Position numbers and translations under genes: made by a program. A stretch of DNA of 64,000 nucleotides from Dromaius novaehollandiae (lineage: Eukaryota; Chordata; Aves; Casuariiformes; Dromaiidae), in the NCBI RefSeq assembly GCF_036370855.1, contig NW_026991398.1:1798001-1862000 (forward strand), given 5' to 3'. A model generated the notes under the pieces. It worked only from the letters and a program-made list of their open reading frames with translations. It did not search any database and was not told where the DNA came from. This document shows positions 20,394 to 32,605 of the stretch, in pieces. Each line of letters begins with the position of its first letter. Position 1 is the first letter of the stretch.

Positions 20394-23300
20394 AAGGAAG
20401 AAGAAACAGTTGAAAAAAAAAAAGTGAAAAGACATTGACAAGGCAGGAGACACCTTCCAAGGAAAAAAAAAAGGAACATTTCTCTTTGAAAACACTAGGT
20501 TGTCTCTCTCTTTTTTGGGGAGGATCATTCGGCAGGTACCTGTAGTGTGCTGTGGGAAGCAGAAGCCTCTGCCTGGGGGCTGCACAGGAATCAGTCCTTC
20601 TGGACAGTAGTGGGAACATGGGAACAGAGGTAAACAGCTCTGGCACTCATAATTTCTGTCAGGTAAAATCTATTCCTCACCTGGAAGGGCTTTTCAGTGT
20701 TTTCACTATCTGCTCTAAAGAATGATAGTTGAGGAACAGAGTTTTAGGGAGTTTTTAATATATATATATTTTTCCATTAGATGTCCTTGTCACCCCTGGG
20801 GAGTGTTGCTCAAAGGCAAAAATTCTCAGCATTTCTACTGTGAGCTTGGGAAAAAAAAAAAAAAAGATTCACTGCCACTTGGTACAGAGTGAGGACAGCT
20901 TGTTTCTCTATTAGTCTTGTTCCCAGCTGTCCTGTACTCACACCGCTTTGAGCTGGAGGATGAACACTCTCATATGTTGCCCTAAAAAGAAACCAGCCCC
21001 TGCTGAGAGCAGAGGAGTCCACTTTCAAAGTGCAGATCTCCAAATTTCTCTCATTCTCAGGGTGCCAGAGGGAGCTCTCCACACTCCCCTTCTAGCCAAG
21101 GACACACAGAGCTCTTTTCAGCTGCCCATTTACAGCCTCCCAACACCATCTCCATGCTCTTCACATCTCTGCAATTTCTTCACGGGTCTCTCAGATATCA
21201 CAGAGATGCTGTGAGACATCTGTGCCTTGCTGGAGGGCAGCTCGCAGCCTGGCTGGACACCACAGAGAAATGGTCAAAGGCCTGTTAGGACTGAAGATGG
21301 GTTCTCCTTAAGGGAGATTCAGCTCAATTCCCAACCCCATAGGCTGCATTTCTGGGAGCCACACTGGTCAGAAGTGGGCTGGGGCAACAGCACTCCCATG
21401 CAGGCCCCTCTCCTGCACAACATGCAGCATTGGTGTCAGAACTGCAGCTGAAGACCCCGACCCCAGGGAGCTTGAGAGAAAAACAGGAGCAGCATGACAG
21501 GAGGAGAAACAAGGAGCAACACCAAGATTCTACTGCCAAGGGAGGCAAGGAGAGACAGACGGGCGCTCAGAAAAGCCTTTACCTTACCCAGCTGGGCATG
21601 CCACCTTGCAGATGGTGACATTGCAGGGCAATCGTTCCCTTTGTGGCAGGAGAGATGCCCCTGTCCTCTGCCAGAGGTCTGGCTGCAGAGGAGGCAGCTC
21701 ATGCCCTGGACTCCATGGCTGTCAGGGCAGAGGCTCTGCTGGGTGGGAGAAGACACATGAGGGGCTTGCTCAGAGGAAGAGTCTGCATCAGAGGGACTGA
21801 CCATGACTTGCCCAAATCCATCCTCTCCTTGTGATTCTGTTAGCAGTTCCCTCTCATTCCCTGCCCATCTCTGCTGCCTGGAGCAGTCCCTGCTGGAAGC
21901 TCTTTCTCTGTCCCAACATCTTTTCCCGGTCATCCTCTGTGTGCTCAGTTCTGCCCTACTGAAATCTCCCGGGACAGGGCACTAGCCAGGGGCATCTCTG
22001 TGTTTGCAGGTCCTAAAAAGCAGGTGACACAAACCTTGACTAGCACAGAGAAGGTGATGCTGGTGCTGTCTGTAGGCAGAGGTGGGAGTGAAGCAGCTTA
22101 CTGAGGTTTCTCAAACCTACTGATCCTGAGAGTGAAGGTTTGGGAGTCCCAGTTCCTTGCCAAAGCAGAAAACTCTCCTTTTTTCTCCCTGCCAAAATCT
22201 GGAAACTGAAAGTGCAGACATCGAGAGGAAAGCTCCTTCCCTTTCAAGTAGCCTTTTCTTCACTTTCCTCTAAAAACACTCCTCAGAAATGCCCTGTGCA
22301 TAAGCTGGAGCTGTGAGCAGCCCTGAACTGGGCAGCACCCTCTCAACAGGAGAATAAACCTGCCCTGATGAGGGGCACTCCTCCCATCCAGAGCTTCTCC
22401 CCACAGTGCAGTGGGGAGTTTCCTGGGCAGGCTGAGTGCTGACCCTCGCAGGCAGCAGAGTCACTGCCCCAGGCACACAGCACCCTGGGATGCAGGGACA
22501 CTGCTCTGAATTACAGCCCTGGGCAGACTGAGTGCACAGCCCAGCTTCACAGCCTGCGGCCATTCCTGAGAAAGGTAACAGGCTGCCCTCTCAATCTGAT
22601 GGTGTGGCTGGGAATCTCTGCTCTGAAGCATCTCATCCTACTCTGAGTGGGATCCTTAAAAAGACAGTCATGGGATGGGATAGGTTTAGAAGACCCCTCC
22701 AGGAACCTCAGTAGCATTGCCCTGCAGCCAGAGACTCACCGTGTCAAAGGCTGTGAAGGTTTCCCCCACAAGGAGCTCTCTGCTGTCCTCCCACTTCACA
22801 CTGCCTTCCACTTCTCCCTGCCTTCTCTCAGCTCATGTCAGCAGCAGCAGGCAGTGCCCGCAGCCCTGCTGCTCTGCGCAGAGGAGCTGCTCCTGCACAC
22901 AGCTGTGTCTGGGCAGTGCTGCCAGGTTGCCATGAACTCCTCCTGTTTCATCAGCCTGGCCCCACTTGGGAACAGTAGCCCAGCTGAAGGTGTGATTTTG
23001 TTTGTCCTTTGTACTCCTCCTTCTGGGAAATGTTTACTGAGGGAGACTAAAATAATCACTGATGGTCCCTCTCTAAACACTGAAGAGACACTGATTCCAG
23101 GACTGTAATTTGTCTCATCAGAGGAGGGTTATCTACAAGAGGTGGAAATGTCCCCCTCTGGAAGCCCCTCTTCCCATCTCTTAACTAGGTAGGACACGTA
23201 GACAGGGACAAGAAGGGAGGTCATTTACCCAGGGTTCAGGTATTGATTCCAATGAGTCAATCTGGGCATTTCATGCCAGGTGAAAAACCCCTGGTCTGGA

Positions 23301-24400
23301 GTGGGATTCAGCAAACTGCCATGAACTCCACAAACACACACGAGGTGGGATTCCCCTTGCCCAAGCTGAAGTGTGCACAACACAGATGTCTGCACACAAG
23401 ATCCTACCATTATAATCACTGGAGATGGAGGGTGGCAGGCAGTTGCTCACACGCGAACCCTTGGTGACATTTGGAGAGACAGAGGTGGTCCAGGGCATGT
23501 GCCAGTTTCTGCTTGCTCTGAAGGAGGAACCTGCTTCCTTCTAGAGCATTAGGTGGGGGTTAGGTGAGGAATTTCCTTGGCCATCTCCAATGACACTAGA
23601 TGCCTACTACTACAACTAAAGCGCCAGTCACTATGATGCTGAGACACAAGTGGATCCATACAATGCAAACAGCTAATGTAATTCAGGACAGACACTAGAT
23701 TCAGTGACATAAAGATAAGCCATAGGCAGGGCCATGTCCAATGCCTGGGGTGTCCAGCACAACCACATGTCTCTAGCAGATACAGCATGGGACCTACAGG
23801 AAAAGCATGCTCTTTTGGAGTGGTTCCTGGGCAAGGGCCCCAGGGCACCTTGGATTCCCTACCTGTGCTCAAACATCATGAATCCCACAGCTGCCTTTGG
23901 GCAAAGTCTATCCCATCTACATCCAAGCATGCTGCATAAATGACAGGCACATCACACCAAGGTCTCTGCACTCTCAAACATTTCTTGCTCTCCTCCTCCT
24001 GAACTTTTTCTCACCCCCAGATGATATGAACAGGGACTGTGCTAATGAGGTGGCTGGATCCAGGCCAGCTGGCTCACAGGCTGTCCAGACCCAGGAACTT
24101 CTTCACTGGCACCTTGTCCTTCCTGGAGATTGGTGGACCCCCGTCACAGGTCCCAGGGTGCTACAAAGTCAGCTCAGGCAGCAAACCCCTCTCCTGACAT
24201 TTCTGCATGGCCCAGCTCTGTTTCTCCCTGGCCTTGGGCACTGCAGGCTTTGCTGTCTTAGTGGGAACCTCATTTCACCATTACATTGCCACGTGCTATG
24301 GGGTCTGTATGACCAGGAGTGCAGCCAGGAGGTCGAGGGGCATGATGATCCCCCCTCAAGTCAGTATTCATTAGACCATGTATACTGCATCTATCTTTGG
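20394..24400 (-). repeat. Upstream region of OR unit B (duplicated)
   Basis: This is the inverted counterpart of the upstream regions of A and C and the same-strand counterpart of D. For example 20640-21220 matches 53080-53650, 21230-22020 matches 53690-54490, 22640-23100 matches 55100-55510, and 23560-24300 matches 56040-56900. Poly-A/T runs occur near 20414, 20461 and 20850. No conserved coding frame was seen. Confidence 0.65.
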
Positions 24401-24860
24401 GTCCCCAGAAAAAGAAAGAGGTTGATAACTGGGAACGAGTTTGGTGGCGGGTCCTCCAGATAATCAGGGAGCTGGAGCACTTGCCCTGTGACGAAATGGG
24501 GCTTGATCAACCTGGAGAAGAGATGGCTTTGGAGGGATCTCATAACAGCCTTCCAGTGGCTACAAGGAGGTCATCAAGGAGATGGTGCATGGCAGGAGGA
24601 CAAGAGGCAATGGGCATAAGTTGAAAGAAGAGATGTTCATGCAGGGGACAAGGAAAAGCTTCTCCACTAAGAGGATGGTCAAGCACTGGAGTGCACTGCT
24701 CAGAGAGGCTGTGCAGTCTCCTCCCTTGGAGGTTTCCAAGGCCAGGCTGAATCAAGCCACAGCAACCTCATCTGACCCCAGAGCTGACCCTGCTGTGAGC
24801 AAGGAGATTGGGCTGGAGACCTCCTGAGGTCCCTTCCACCCTGAAGGAGTTCCATGATTC
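24400..24860 (+). mobile_element. CR1 LINE 3' end fragment
   Basis: Typical CR1 ORF2 C-terminal and 3' sequence: GGAGCACTTGCCCTGTGACG near 24473, an ACAAGAGGCAATGGGCA phrase near 24601, and the terminal GGGCTGGAGACCTCCTGAGG with TCCCTTCCACCCTG at 24810-24845. It is truncated at the 5' end and broken. Confidence 0.8.
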
Positions 24861-25170
24861 TTCCCCCTCTGGGTCTTTGCTCTTTGATGTCGGGGAAAAC
24901 ACAAAGGTTTCCTGTGACAGTGGAAGTAGATCAGCTCTATTGTCCTCCTCCAGTCAGATGTGTTCCCATACAGGGCTTCTTGGCAGGAATCCCAATAGCT
25001 GTGATCAATCCTTTGCTTCACTTTTAATTTCCTTCCTGCCCCCTCCAAGTTTGTGTCCCTTACCATCCTGATCCCCTCCTATACAACCAGCCCACCCCTG
25101 CTTACCCTTTCCCCAGTGGCACTGCTTTGTTTGGTTTCATTTTGTTTGGTTTTGGTTTTGACAGAGAGGA
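24861..25170. other. Unassigned
   Basis: Nothing was recognised apart from a TTTGGTTTTGGTTTTG-type simple stretch near 25130-25160. Confidence 0.4.
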
Positions 25171-25174
25171 GCTT

Positions 25175-25700
25175 CAGTCCAGAAGCACCTTGAGAAACTT
25201 GGGGGATTCAGGCAACAGACACCTCAGGGAGGTTTGCACAGAGGTGTCGAGTCCTGTACCTAGAGGGGAATAACCGCATCCGTGAGGAGAGGTTCAGGGC
25301 CTTGGGCTCCTTCATCCTGCTGAAGCGGAGGTGAAGGGCAGTAGAGTCGAAGCCTATGACTGCTTAAAGGGTGGTTTCAGGGATGAGCTTCTCTTCGTAG
25401 TGGGAAACAGCATGAGAAGGGTGAGCAGCCACAAACTGTAGCTTGTGGGTTCAGATGTAACAGGAAAAGGAAATGTCACTTGAAGAGTAGTGCTGTAGTG
25501 CTACAGGTGACCCAGAGAGAGTCTGTGATCAACCCCTGGCTTTGTGTTTCACGAAAAAGCAAGAGAGAGCAGAGAGACATCAGTAAAGGTGGGGAGATCG
25601 CAAGGTGAGAGCAAGGTGAGGAAGCAGGCTGGGTGTCTAGAGACTGTAGGGAAAGAGGCACAGGTGCAGCACAGCACAGGACAGTGGTGAAGACAGCCTA
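25175..25700 (+). mobile_element. CR1-related fragment
   Basis: The segment matches 59905-60700 in unit D (both contain GGAGCTTCAGTCCAGA and GAAACTTGGGG). Phrases such as GGAGAGGTTCAGGGCCTTGG, coding for the RLRDLGLF-like motif, are typical of CR1 ORF2. It is degenerate. Confidence 0.6.
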
Positions 25701-25739
25701 GGGGACTGCCAAGGCTGAAAGCCTCCAATAGAGCTGAGG

Positions 25740-27200
25740 TCTTTGTCCTCCAAGAAACTTGGACGTTTTCTTCTGACTTTAACTTCTTAAGGGGTTTGTT
25801 CAGTCTCCTCTCAGTATCTGAGGTTCATGGACTCAGCACCAAATACACCAGAGAGGTCCTTAAAACGCAAAAAGCCCTAACATTCCATGTCACTGACCAT
25901 AATTTCTTTCAGTTCTTCAAATCCTGTGTGGTTAATTGGAGAGGTTGCCGGAGTGTATTTACAAGAGGAAGATTTCAATGAGCACCTAAAAAAAAAAAAG
26001 AAAGAAAGAGAAAAAAAAAGGAATTTCTACTTTTGAAGTTTTGCTTACTTTTCAGCTTTCAAAATAAGTGATATCCACACTCTCCAATTTATACTGACCC
26101 ACTGGGTCTCCTAATGAAGTCTGGATGACTAGGAAAAGCAACACATTTGACAGGAAACCTGTATGGACCACCTTCCTCCTCACCCTGCCCCAACCCTGCC
26201 CTTTCTCTCACCAGCCACTGGGGACTTACATTACTCTTGTTAAAAATCTAACCTTTTCTCATTTGAGTCTGTAGCTGAATGTTACAGCTCCTATGCACCA
26301 ATTCCCAGCTGCTTTCCTTAGAGAACTAGCTGTGGACACAGCAGGATTTCTCTTCATTACAAACAAAAATGAAAAATGAAACAGTTTAATTAAACACCAG
26401 AAATACTCCTCCACTGTATGCTCATTAAGCCCAAGATGCCTCCACTGCTGTCCACTTTCCACAAGGAATAACCTTCCTAGAAATGTTTTAGACAGATAGA
26501 TAGGAAAAGATAGACAGAAACATAACTATGGAGCTGGTAAAGAGACAACTAGACTCCTGAAGGATGAGGCAAGCTTCAGACTCCCTGAAGCTCACAGCAG
26601 CAACTGGAGAGTTGAGAGGTATCTGAATGGATACAAAGCAAGCGGAGGAGGAAAAGTGGAAAACTGTGGAAAGTGCATATGTCCAGATAGTCTGATGCAA
26701 AGGGAACTTTAGAAATGATTCTTTTAATCAGGGCATGTGAAAACACGTGGGAGATTCCTGAGATTACATCCACAGCATAATTAGACAGAGCAGTGGTAAC
26801 GCAAGTTGAGGGGCCTATCAATATTTCTTCTGCTGCTACTCACACCCTTCCTGAAATACCCTTCCTTCATATCCTTCCTGAAAATTTCCATTATTTCATC
26901 ATGGGAAACATTGACATTTGTATTAAAGTTAGTCAGTCATTTTAGCTGATGGAAGTGTGTTCATACTTTCTAAATGTTGAAAACAGTTCTTTCTTCAGCT
27001 TTCCAGGCAGAACTCAGGTGTCCAACCACCAGCACCCAGTGGCACTTGGAGAGGCCTCAGGACATGTCAGGTACTGGCCAGGGCCTGGCAGCTCTCACAG
27101 CTCTCACCTGCGGGAGACCGTAGCCCCTCGAAGCTGCAGAGGGGACCAGGGCACCTGCAATGGCACCAGATGTCCATGACACTGTCACTGGATTCCCACC
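25740..27200 (-). repeat. Outer flank of OR unit B
   Basis: This is the inverted counterpart of 5950-7000 and 37830-39300. The part matching 7010-7320 in A and 60830-61160 in D is missing here, because the sequence jumps from the GCTGAAAGCC stretch near 25710 straight to AAGAAACTTGGACG near 25755. An A-rich simple stretch lies at 25987-26020. Confidence 0.65.
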
Positions 27201-27329
27201 CCAGTTCTGAAAACCCCTTTCCTTTCCAAAGGGAAAAAAAAATCCCCCTAAAAGACCAGTATATTTAAAAAAAAAGACAATAAAGCAAAGAAAGATAAGA
27301 ACACAAGGAACTTCAAAGTTTTTTAAGAG

Positions 27330-28496
27330 CACAGCTAACAGCTGAGAGTGCAGCTAGCAGAGGCAGCGAACAGAGGAAGGCCAAGGCCCATTTGGAATTA
27401 AATCTGGCAAGGGATGTCAAGGACAACAAGAAGGGCTTCTTCAAATACATCAGTAGCAAAAGGAAGACTAGGGAAAATGTGGGCCCGCTGCTGAATGGGG
27501 TGGGCGCCCTGGTGACGCAGGATACAGAGAACTCGGTCCAGTCTTGTTCAACTTCTTCATTGGTGAGCTGGATGAAGGCACATAGTGCATTCTCAGCATG
27601 TTTGCTGATGAGACAAACCTGGGAGGAATGGCTGATACACCAGAAGGCTGTGCTGCAATTCAGAGGGTCCTTGACAGGTGGGAGAGATGGGCAGAGAGGA
27701 ACCTCATGAACTTCAACAAAGGGAAGTGCAGGGTCCTGCACTGAGGGAGGAATAACCCCTGCACCAGGAGAGGCTGGGGGCTGACCTGCTGGGAAGCAGC
27801 TCTGTGGAGAAGGACCTGGGAGTCCTGGTGGACAACAAGTTAACCCTGAGCCAGCAAGGTGCCCTTGTGGCCAAGAAGGCCAATGGTATCCTGGGGTGCA
27901 TGAGGCAGAGTGTTGTAAGCAGGTCAAGGGAGGTGATCCTCCCCCTCTCCTCCACCCTGGTGAGGCCACATCGGAAGTACTGTGCCCAGTTCTGGGCTCC
28001 CCAGTACAAGAGAGACATGGCACTACTGGAGAGAGTCCAGCATAGGGCTACAAAGATGATGAGGGGACTGGAGCATCTCTCCTATGAGGAAAAGCTGAGA
28101 GAGCTGGGCCTGTTTAGCCTGGAGAAGAGAAGACTGAGAGGGGACCTTCTCAATGTCTACAACTATCTGAAGGGAGGGTGTCAAGAGGATGGGGCCAGAC
28201 TCTCTTCAGTGGTGCCGAGCGACAGGACAAGAGGCAACGGGCACAAATCGAAACACAGGAAGTTCCATCTGAACATGAGGAAAAACTTCTTTACTGTGAG
28301 GGTGACAGAGCACTGGAACAGTCTGCCAAGAGAGGTTGTGGAGTCGCCTTCTCTGCAGATATTCAAAAGCCACCTGGACACGATCCTGTTCAATGTGCTC
28401 TAGGTGCCCCTGCTTGAGCAGGGGGGTAGGCCTAGATGATCTCCAGAGGTCCCTTCCAACCCTAACCATTCTGTGATTCTGTGCTTCTGTGATCTT
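27330..28496 (+). mobile_element. CR1 LINE, internally deleted, with complete 3' end
   Basis: The 5' part (27390-27540) encodes the region just before the reverse transcriptase. The sequence then jumps to the end of the RT domain near 27545, so the catalytic core is deleted. From 27804 to 28403 a 199-codon frame encodes the CR1 ORF2 C-terminus ([45 protein letters not shown]). The 3' end has GGCCTAGATGATCTCCAGAG and a GATTCTGTG-type repeat tail to 28496. It is the youngest-looking CR1 in the window but cannot transpose by itself. Confidence 0.92.
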
Positions 28497-30099
28497 AAGC
28501 ACCACACATGGAGAAACCTTCCTGAGGCCTCTTAAAAACAAGGAGCCTGCTTTGGTGCCTAAAGGAGGAAGGCTGAGTCCTGTCCCATATTGTCCTGCAT
28601 CCTACCTCTACAAAAAGAGTGACCCACAGCAGAAATCAGTTTTGAAGCTCACCAAAGCATCACCAAAATCAGTTTTGAAGCATCACCAAGCTCTGGCTTC
28701 CTGCACAGGCCTGCCCAGGGCAGAGATCTGTTCAGTACGGGGGTGCAGAAGTGACTTCTCCAGTGCCTCATTTTTAGATACTTCACAGCCTTTGACACCA
28801 TCTGGGGACATTCCTGAAGGATTTATCAACAAGTTCTGGAAAATAACTGGGGTGAAGGGAGGTGACTGCTTTCCAGGACATGAGGAGAAAACTGCCTGCT
28901 GTCTCCCTGGCTGTGCCATCTCCATGGCAGTGACCTACTGAGCCCCCTGATGACACAAGCAGAGGTCACAGTGGGATGTGCTGCATCACAGGGAGGTCTC
29001 CCTGGGGCCACAGGGGTACCCTCACTTCCCTGCAAGGCCTGCTCACTGCTGGGCACCGCTCATGTGCTGCCTGCCACTGCCCTCTGGAGCCACTCCGTGG
29101 CAAGGAGAGGGCTTGGGAGCCATACTGGGGCCCCTCACAGACAGGCAGAGAAAGAGGGACCCACCAGAGATTTTTGTGCAACGAGACAGGAAGAGCGTCT
29201 TTCCTCCTCGTCTTAGAGGCAAGCCAAGAGCAAGGAGACAAGCAAGACGGAGGATGGATGGACCACCACCATCAGCCCAGACTGCAGTTCCTTGTTCCCA
29301 GTGCTCCTGCAGCTCTCCACCAAGGGTAAGGGTTTTGGGAGCTCCTTCCTGAAGAGTCACAGAAAGACTGCTAACTATAAAAAAGGATGTGGATCCTGGG
29401 CTGTGGGGGTGGCTGGACAGGGTGGGGGCTGCCAAGAGAGCCTTGTTGTAGAGTCCTGACTGGCTGGGGGGCACAATGTGGCAGGCAATGTGACTCCTGG
29501 GTCCTGGGGCTTGGCCCTAAGCCCCCAGGATCCTGTGGGGGTGGGGGCAATCCAGGTCCAGGTTTCCCTGGGAGTGGGTCCCCCTTTGGGATCTGGCTCT
29601 GAGAGGAAAGGGGTGCTGCATCCCAGAGGCTGGGGTGACCTGCAGTTCCGTGGGGCTCTCAAGAGCCTGCTGGAAATGCCCTTGCTGGAAATGGAACCTT
29701 CACCTAGTAATAAACCCTAGTAGTCTACTTGTTTGGGAGAACCTCTGTTCCTTCCCCGTGGATCCTCTTCTGCCTTCATTTTGGCAGAGCATGTTTTGGG
29801 CAAGGAGATGCCATCTTCAGATGGTCACAGCCCCTGTCCTCCTGCAAATGGGGGCCAAACCTCTGCAGCCAGAAGAAAGCATGCTTGGGAGAGCAGCTTG
29901 GAAACAGGTGGGGGTGCCAGTGCCACTCCATAAGCCCTGGCTGATCCCAAACATTCTTCTTTAAGCCACAGTGGGCAGTGCTGGGGTGGAGTCCATCAGG
30001 GCCATCTACCCCAGCCCTCCTATGGGCCCTAAACCATTGGCAGGCCCAGAGCTGCTCTCCCCATTGCTGCCCCCTCATCACTGCCCTGTGACCCCATGG
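28497..30099. other. Unassigned stretch
   Basis: No domain, RNA gene or known repeat was recognised. A short tandem phrase (AAATCAGTTTTGAAGC) occurs twice, near 28633 and 28667. Reading frames of 80-150 codons occur on both strands but overlap each other and look like chance frames. Confidence 0.4.
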
Positions 30100-31230
30100 G
30101 TTCCTCAGCCCTGTGGAGTGACACGCTGGGGCCCAGCCCAGCCCCACAGAGACCAGCCCCTGCCCGGCCGCGGCTCAACCCTGCCGGGCGCGGCGCGAGG
30201 GCTGCCGAGCCCCGGGGCTGCTGCAGGCAGGGGACTGGGGCCCCAGAGGCCACAGGGCCCAGCCCAGCCCTGCCCTGCCCTGCCCTGCCCAGGGCAGCAG
30301 GACGCTGCCCGTGGACTCCAGCACCCCAGCCATGCCCAGGGCCCCTGCGCCAGCACCAGGGCCGGCACCAGCAGCAGCCCTGGGGCTGCTCCCCCACACC
30401 AGGCACAGGGCAGCCAGCAGCCCCATGGGACCCCTGTGGCAGAGGCCAGACCCTGCGGGGCAGCAGCCGGGCCCCAGGGCCCTGCACTGCCTGGGCACAC
30501 GGCACCGGGCTGCCCCCAGGCCCCGCCACACCCCGCGCTGCTGCCCACAACATGGCGCCCAACTGCGGGGTGGGGAGGGGAGGGGCAGAGCTGGCCGCCA
30601 GGGCAGGAGGCTGCAAAGTTTCCCCGGCAACGCCCCAGTGCTGCCTCCTATTGGCTGCTGTGAGGAGGGGGGCTGGGCTGGGTTTGACTGGTGGCTCTGT
30701 CAGCCAATCAGAGTGCAGCATGTGGAAACCCAGCCCTGAGAGCATGGTGAGACCAAAGCGGGAGCGAGGGGCTGGGTGAGAGCAGGTGGGAGCAGGGCTG
30801 ACGGGGCTGCGAGCGCGTCCTGATGGCGGCGGGTGCCCTCCCGCCGGGGTGGGGGCAGTGGTTCTGCCGCGGGGTTGCTTTCCTCCCGGAGCTGCAGCAG
30901 GGGCTGGTGGGGCCGGGAGCACGGGACAAAGCGCCCTGGCCCCGGGGCAGCTGCCCTGCGAGCCAGACGTGCCGGCTGCCCCCGAGCAGCTGGGCTGGGG
31001 CGGCTGGGGGGGGTTGGGGGCAGGAAGCTTTGCCCCTGCCCTGGGTTGCAGACCCCTTCTCCAGCCTTTCCCGAGCTGCTGCTTTGGGAGCAGTAACTGG
31101 TCCGTAGTGGATGTTTTGCTGCCTGATGAGTGTTGCGAGGCCCCGGGGTGAGTCCGGGAGGCTGCTCAGGAGCTGGCTGAGCCTTGGGGGAGGCAGGGGC
31201 AGCTGCAGGCGGCAATAGCCGTGTGGCCGG
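30100..31230. promoter_or_regulatory. CpG-rich island with two CCAAT boxes; possible orphan promoter
   Basis: This is the most GC- and CpG-rich part of the window, dense in GGGCGCGG- and GCCGCGG-type motifs around 30165-30240 and 30770-30960. An inverted CCAAT box (ATTGG, 30650-30654) and a direct one (CCAAT, 30704-30708) lie 50 bases apart, a common arrangement in TATA-less or bidirectional promoters. An ATG followed by GTGAGA at 30743-30751 could be a start codon at a 5' splice site. I cannot identify a gene driven by it. Long frames on both strands (for example 30029-30922 on -) are composition artefacts. The satellite begins shortly after. Confidence 0.45.
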
Positions 31231-31319
31231 GCTGTGGGCAGGGAGGTCACGGCTGTCTGCGAGAGCTGGGCCAGGAGATCCCCAGGGTCAAATCAGCTCT
31301 TGGTCAGTAGCTGCCAGGC

Positions 31320-32605
31320 CAGCAGGAGGCCTGTGGCTCAGCTGTTGATGATGAGGTCACTTCTGCTGGAGTAGCTGATAGGCCAGCAGCAGGAGCAAGG
31401 CTTGGATGTTGATGGTGAGGTCATTTGTGACCAATTACCTGACTGGATAGCAGCAGAGTTGTGAGTGGAAAGATGATTGTCAGGCCACTTCCAGCTGAGC
31501 AGTGGTTGGGGCAGCAGCAGATCCACGGCTGGGACACGTGCTTTGGAGCTCACTTCTGCCTGAGCAGCTGATTAGCAGGATTTGGCTCAGGGCTGGGGAA
31601 GCTATCGTGAGGTAGCTGCTGTCTCAGAGGCTTGTAGGCCAGTGACAGGCACATGGCTGTGAAGGGGACTGTGAGGTCATCTCCTTCTGAGTCCCTGATA
31701 GGCCAGCAGCAGGCCCCTGCCTGCGAAGGTCCTTGTGAGGTCACTGCAGACAGAGCAGCTGCCAGGCCAGCAGCTGGCACCTGGCTGGGAACTGACTCGG
31801 AGGTCCCTCCTGTCCCAGCAGCCTCTCGGGCTGCAGCAGGCGCCTGGCTGTAAAGGTGCCTGTGAGGTGCCTTCTGGGTGAGAAGCTGATAGGCCAGCAG
31901 CAGTCTGTGAAGTGGGGAATGTGCTGGTGAGGTCAGCTGTGTGTCAGTATGTGACAGGCCAGTAGCAGGCCCCTTGCTGGGAATGGACTTTGAGGTCATT
32001 TCCTCCAGAGCAGCAGGGAGGCCAGCAGCAGGCACGTGCTGGAGAGATGTTTGTGAGCTCAGCTCTGTCTCAGTGCCTGACAGACTGTGTGGAGGCACAT
32101 TGCTGGGAGAGTCGCTGTGAGGTCACTTGTCTCTGCAAGGCTAGCACTTGGCTAATGGCTTGGGCATTTGCCTGTGAGGTCACTTGTGCCTGAGTCCCTG
32201 ATAGGCCAGCAGCAGGCAGATGGGTGTGGAGGTTGCTTGTGAGGTCTCCTTGGCAGAGGACCTGGTAGGACAGCAGCGTGTTGGTGGCTAGGGAAGTTGT
32301 TTTGAGGAAACTTGTGTCTCTGAAGCCATAGGCCATCAGCAGGCACCTGGTGGGGACATGCACTTGTGAGGTCACTTCTATCTGAGCAACTGCTAGGCCA
32401 GCAGCTGTTGGTGGTAAGGTGACTTCTGGGTGTGGTGAGTGTGCCCAGAGGAGGGATTGACACCTGCAGATCTCTACAGCAATATGGAAATCGAAGTATG
32501 TGCAAAGCTGATAGGCCAGCACTTGACTCCTGTGCGGGTTAAGCGCTTGTGAGGTCACATCTGCCTGAGTACCTGATAGGCCACCAGCAGGCACAGGGCT
32601 ATTTA
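31320..32605 (+). repeat. Satellite array 1, first block (about 65-bp units)
   Basis: About 20 degenerate tandem units of about 64-66 bp. Typical unit phrases are GTGAGGTCACTTCTGCCTGA, CTGATAGGCCAGCAGCAGGC and CATGGCTTGGATGTTGAT. Units vary and some are shortened. Long frames through the array are by-products of the repeat. The family was not recognised as a named satellite. Confidence 0.85.

Noticed and set aside
30029-30922. 297-codon - strand frame and several overlapping + frames in the CpG island
   Set aside because: Low-complexity Pro/Ala/Gly translations on both strands at once, typical of GC-rich DNA without stops.
31550-32594. Two long - strand frames with repeated CCWPI and LAYQ-like phrases
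   Set aside because: They translate the satellite unit; the repeats are in the DNA, not in a protein family.
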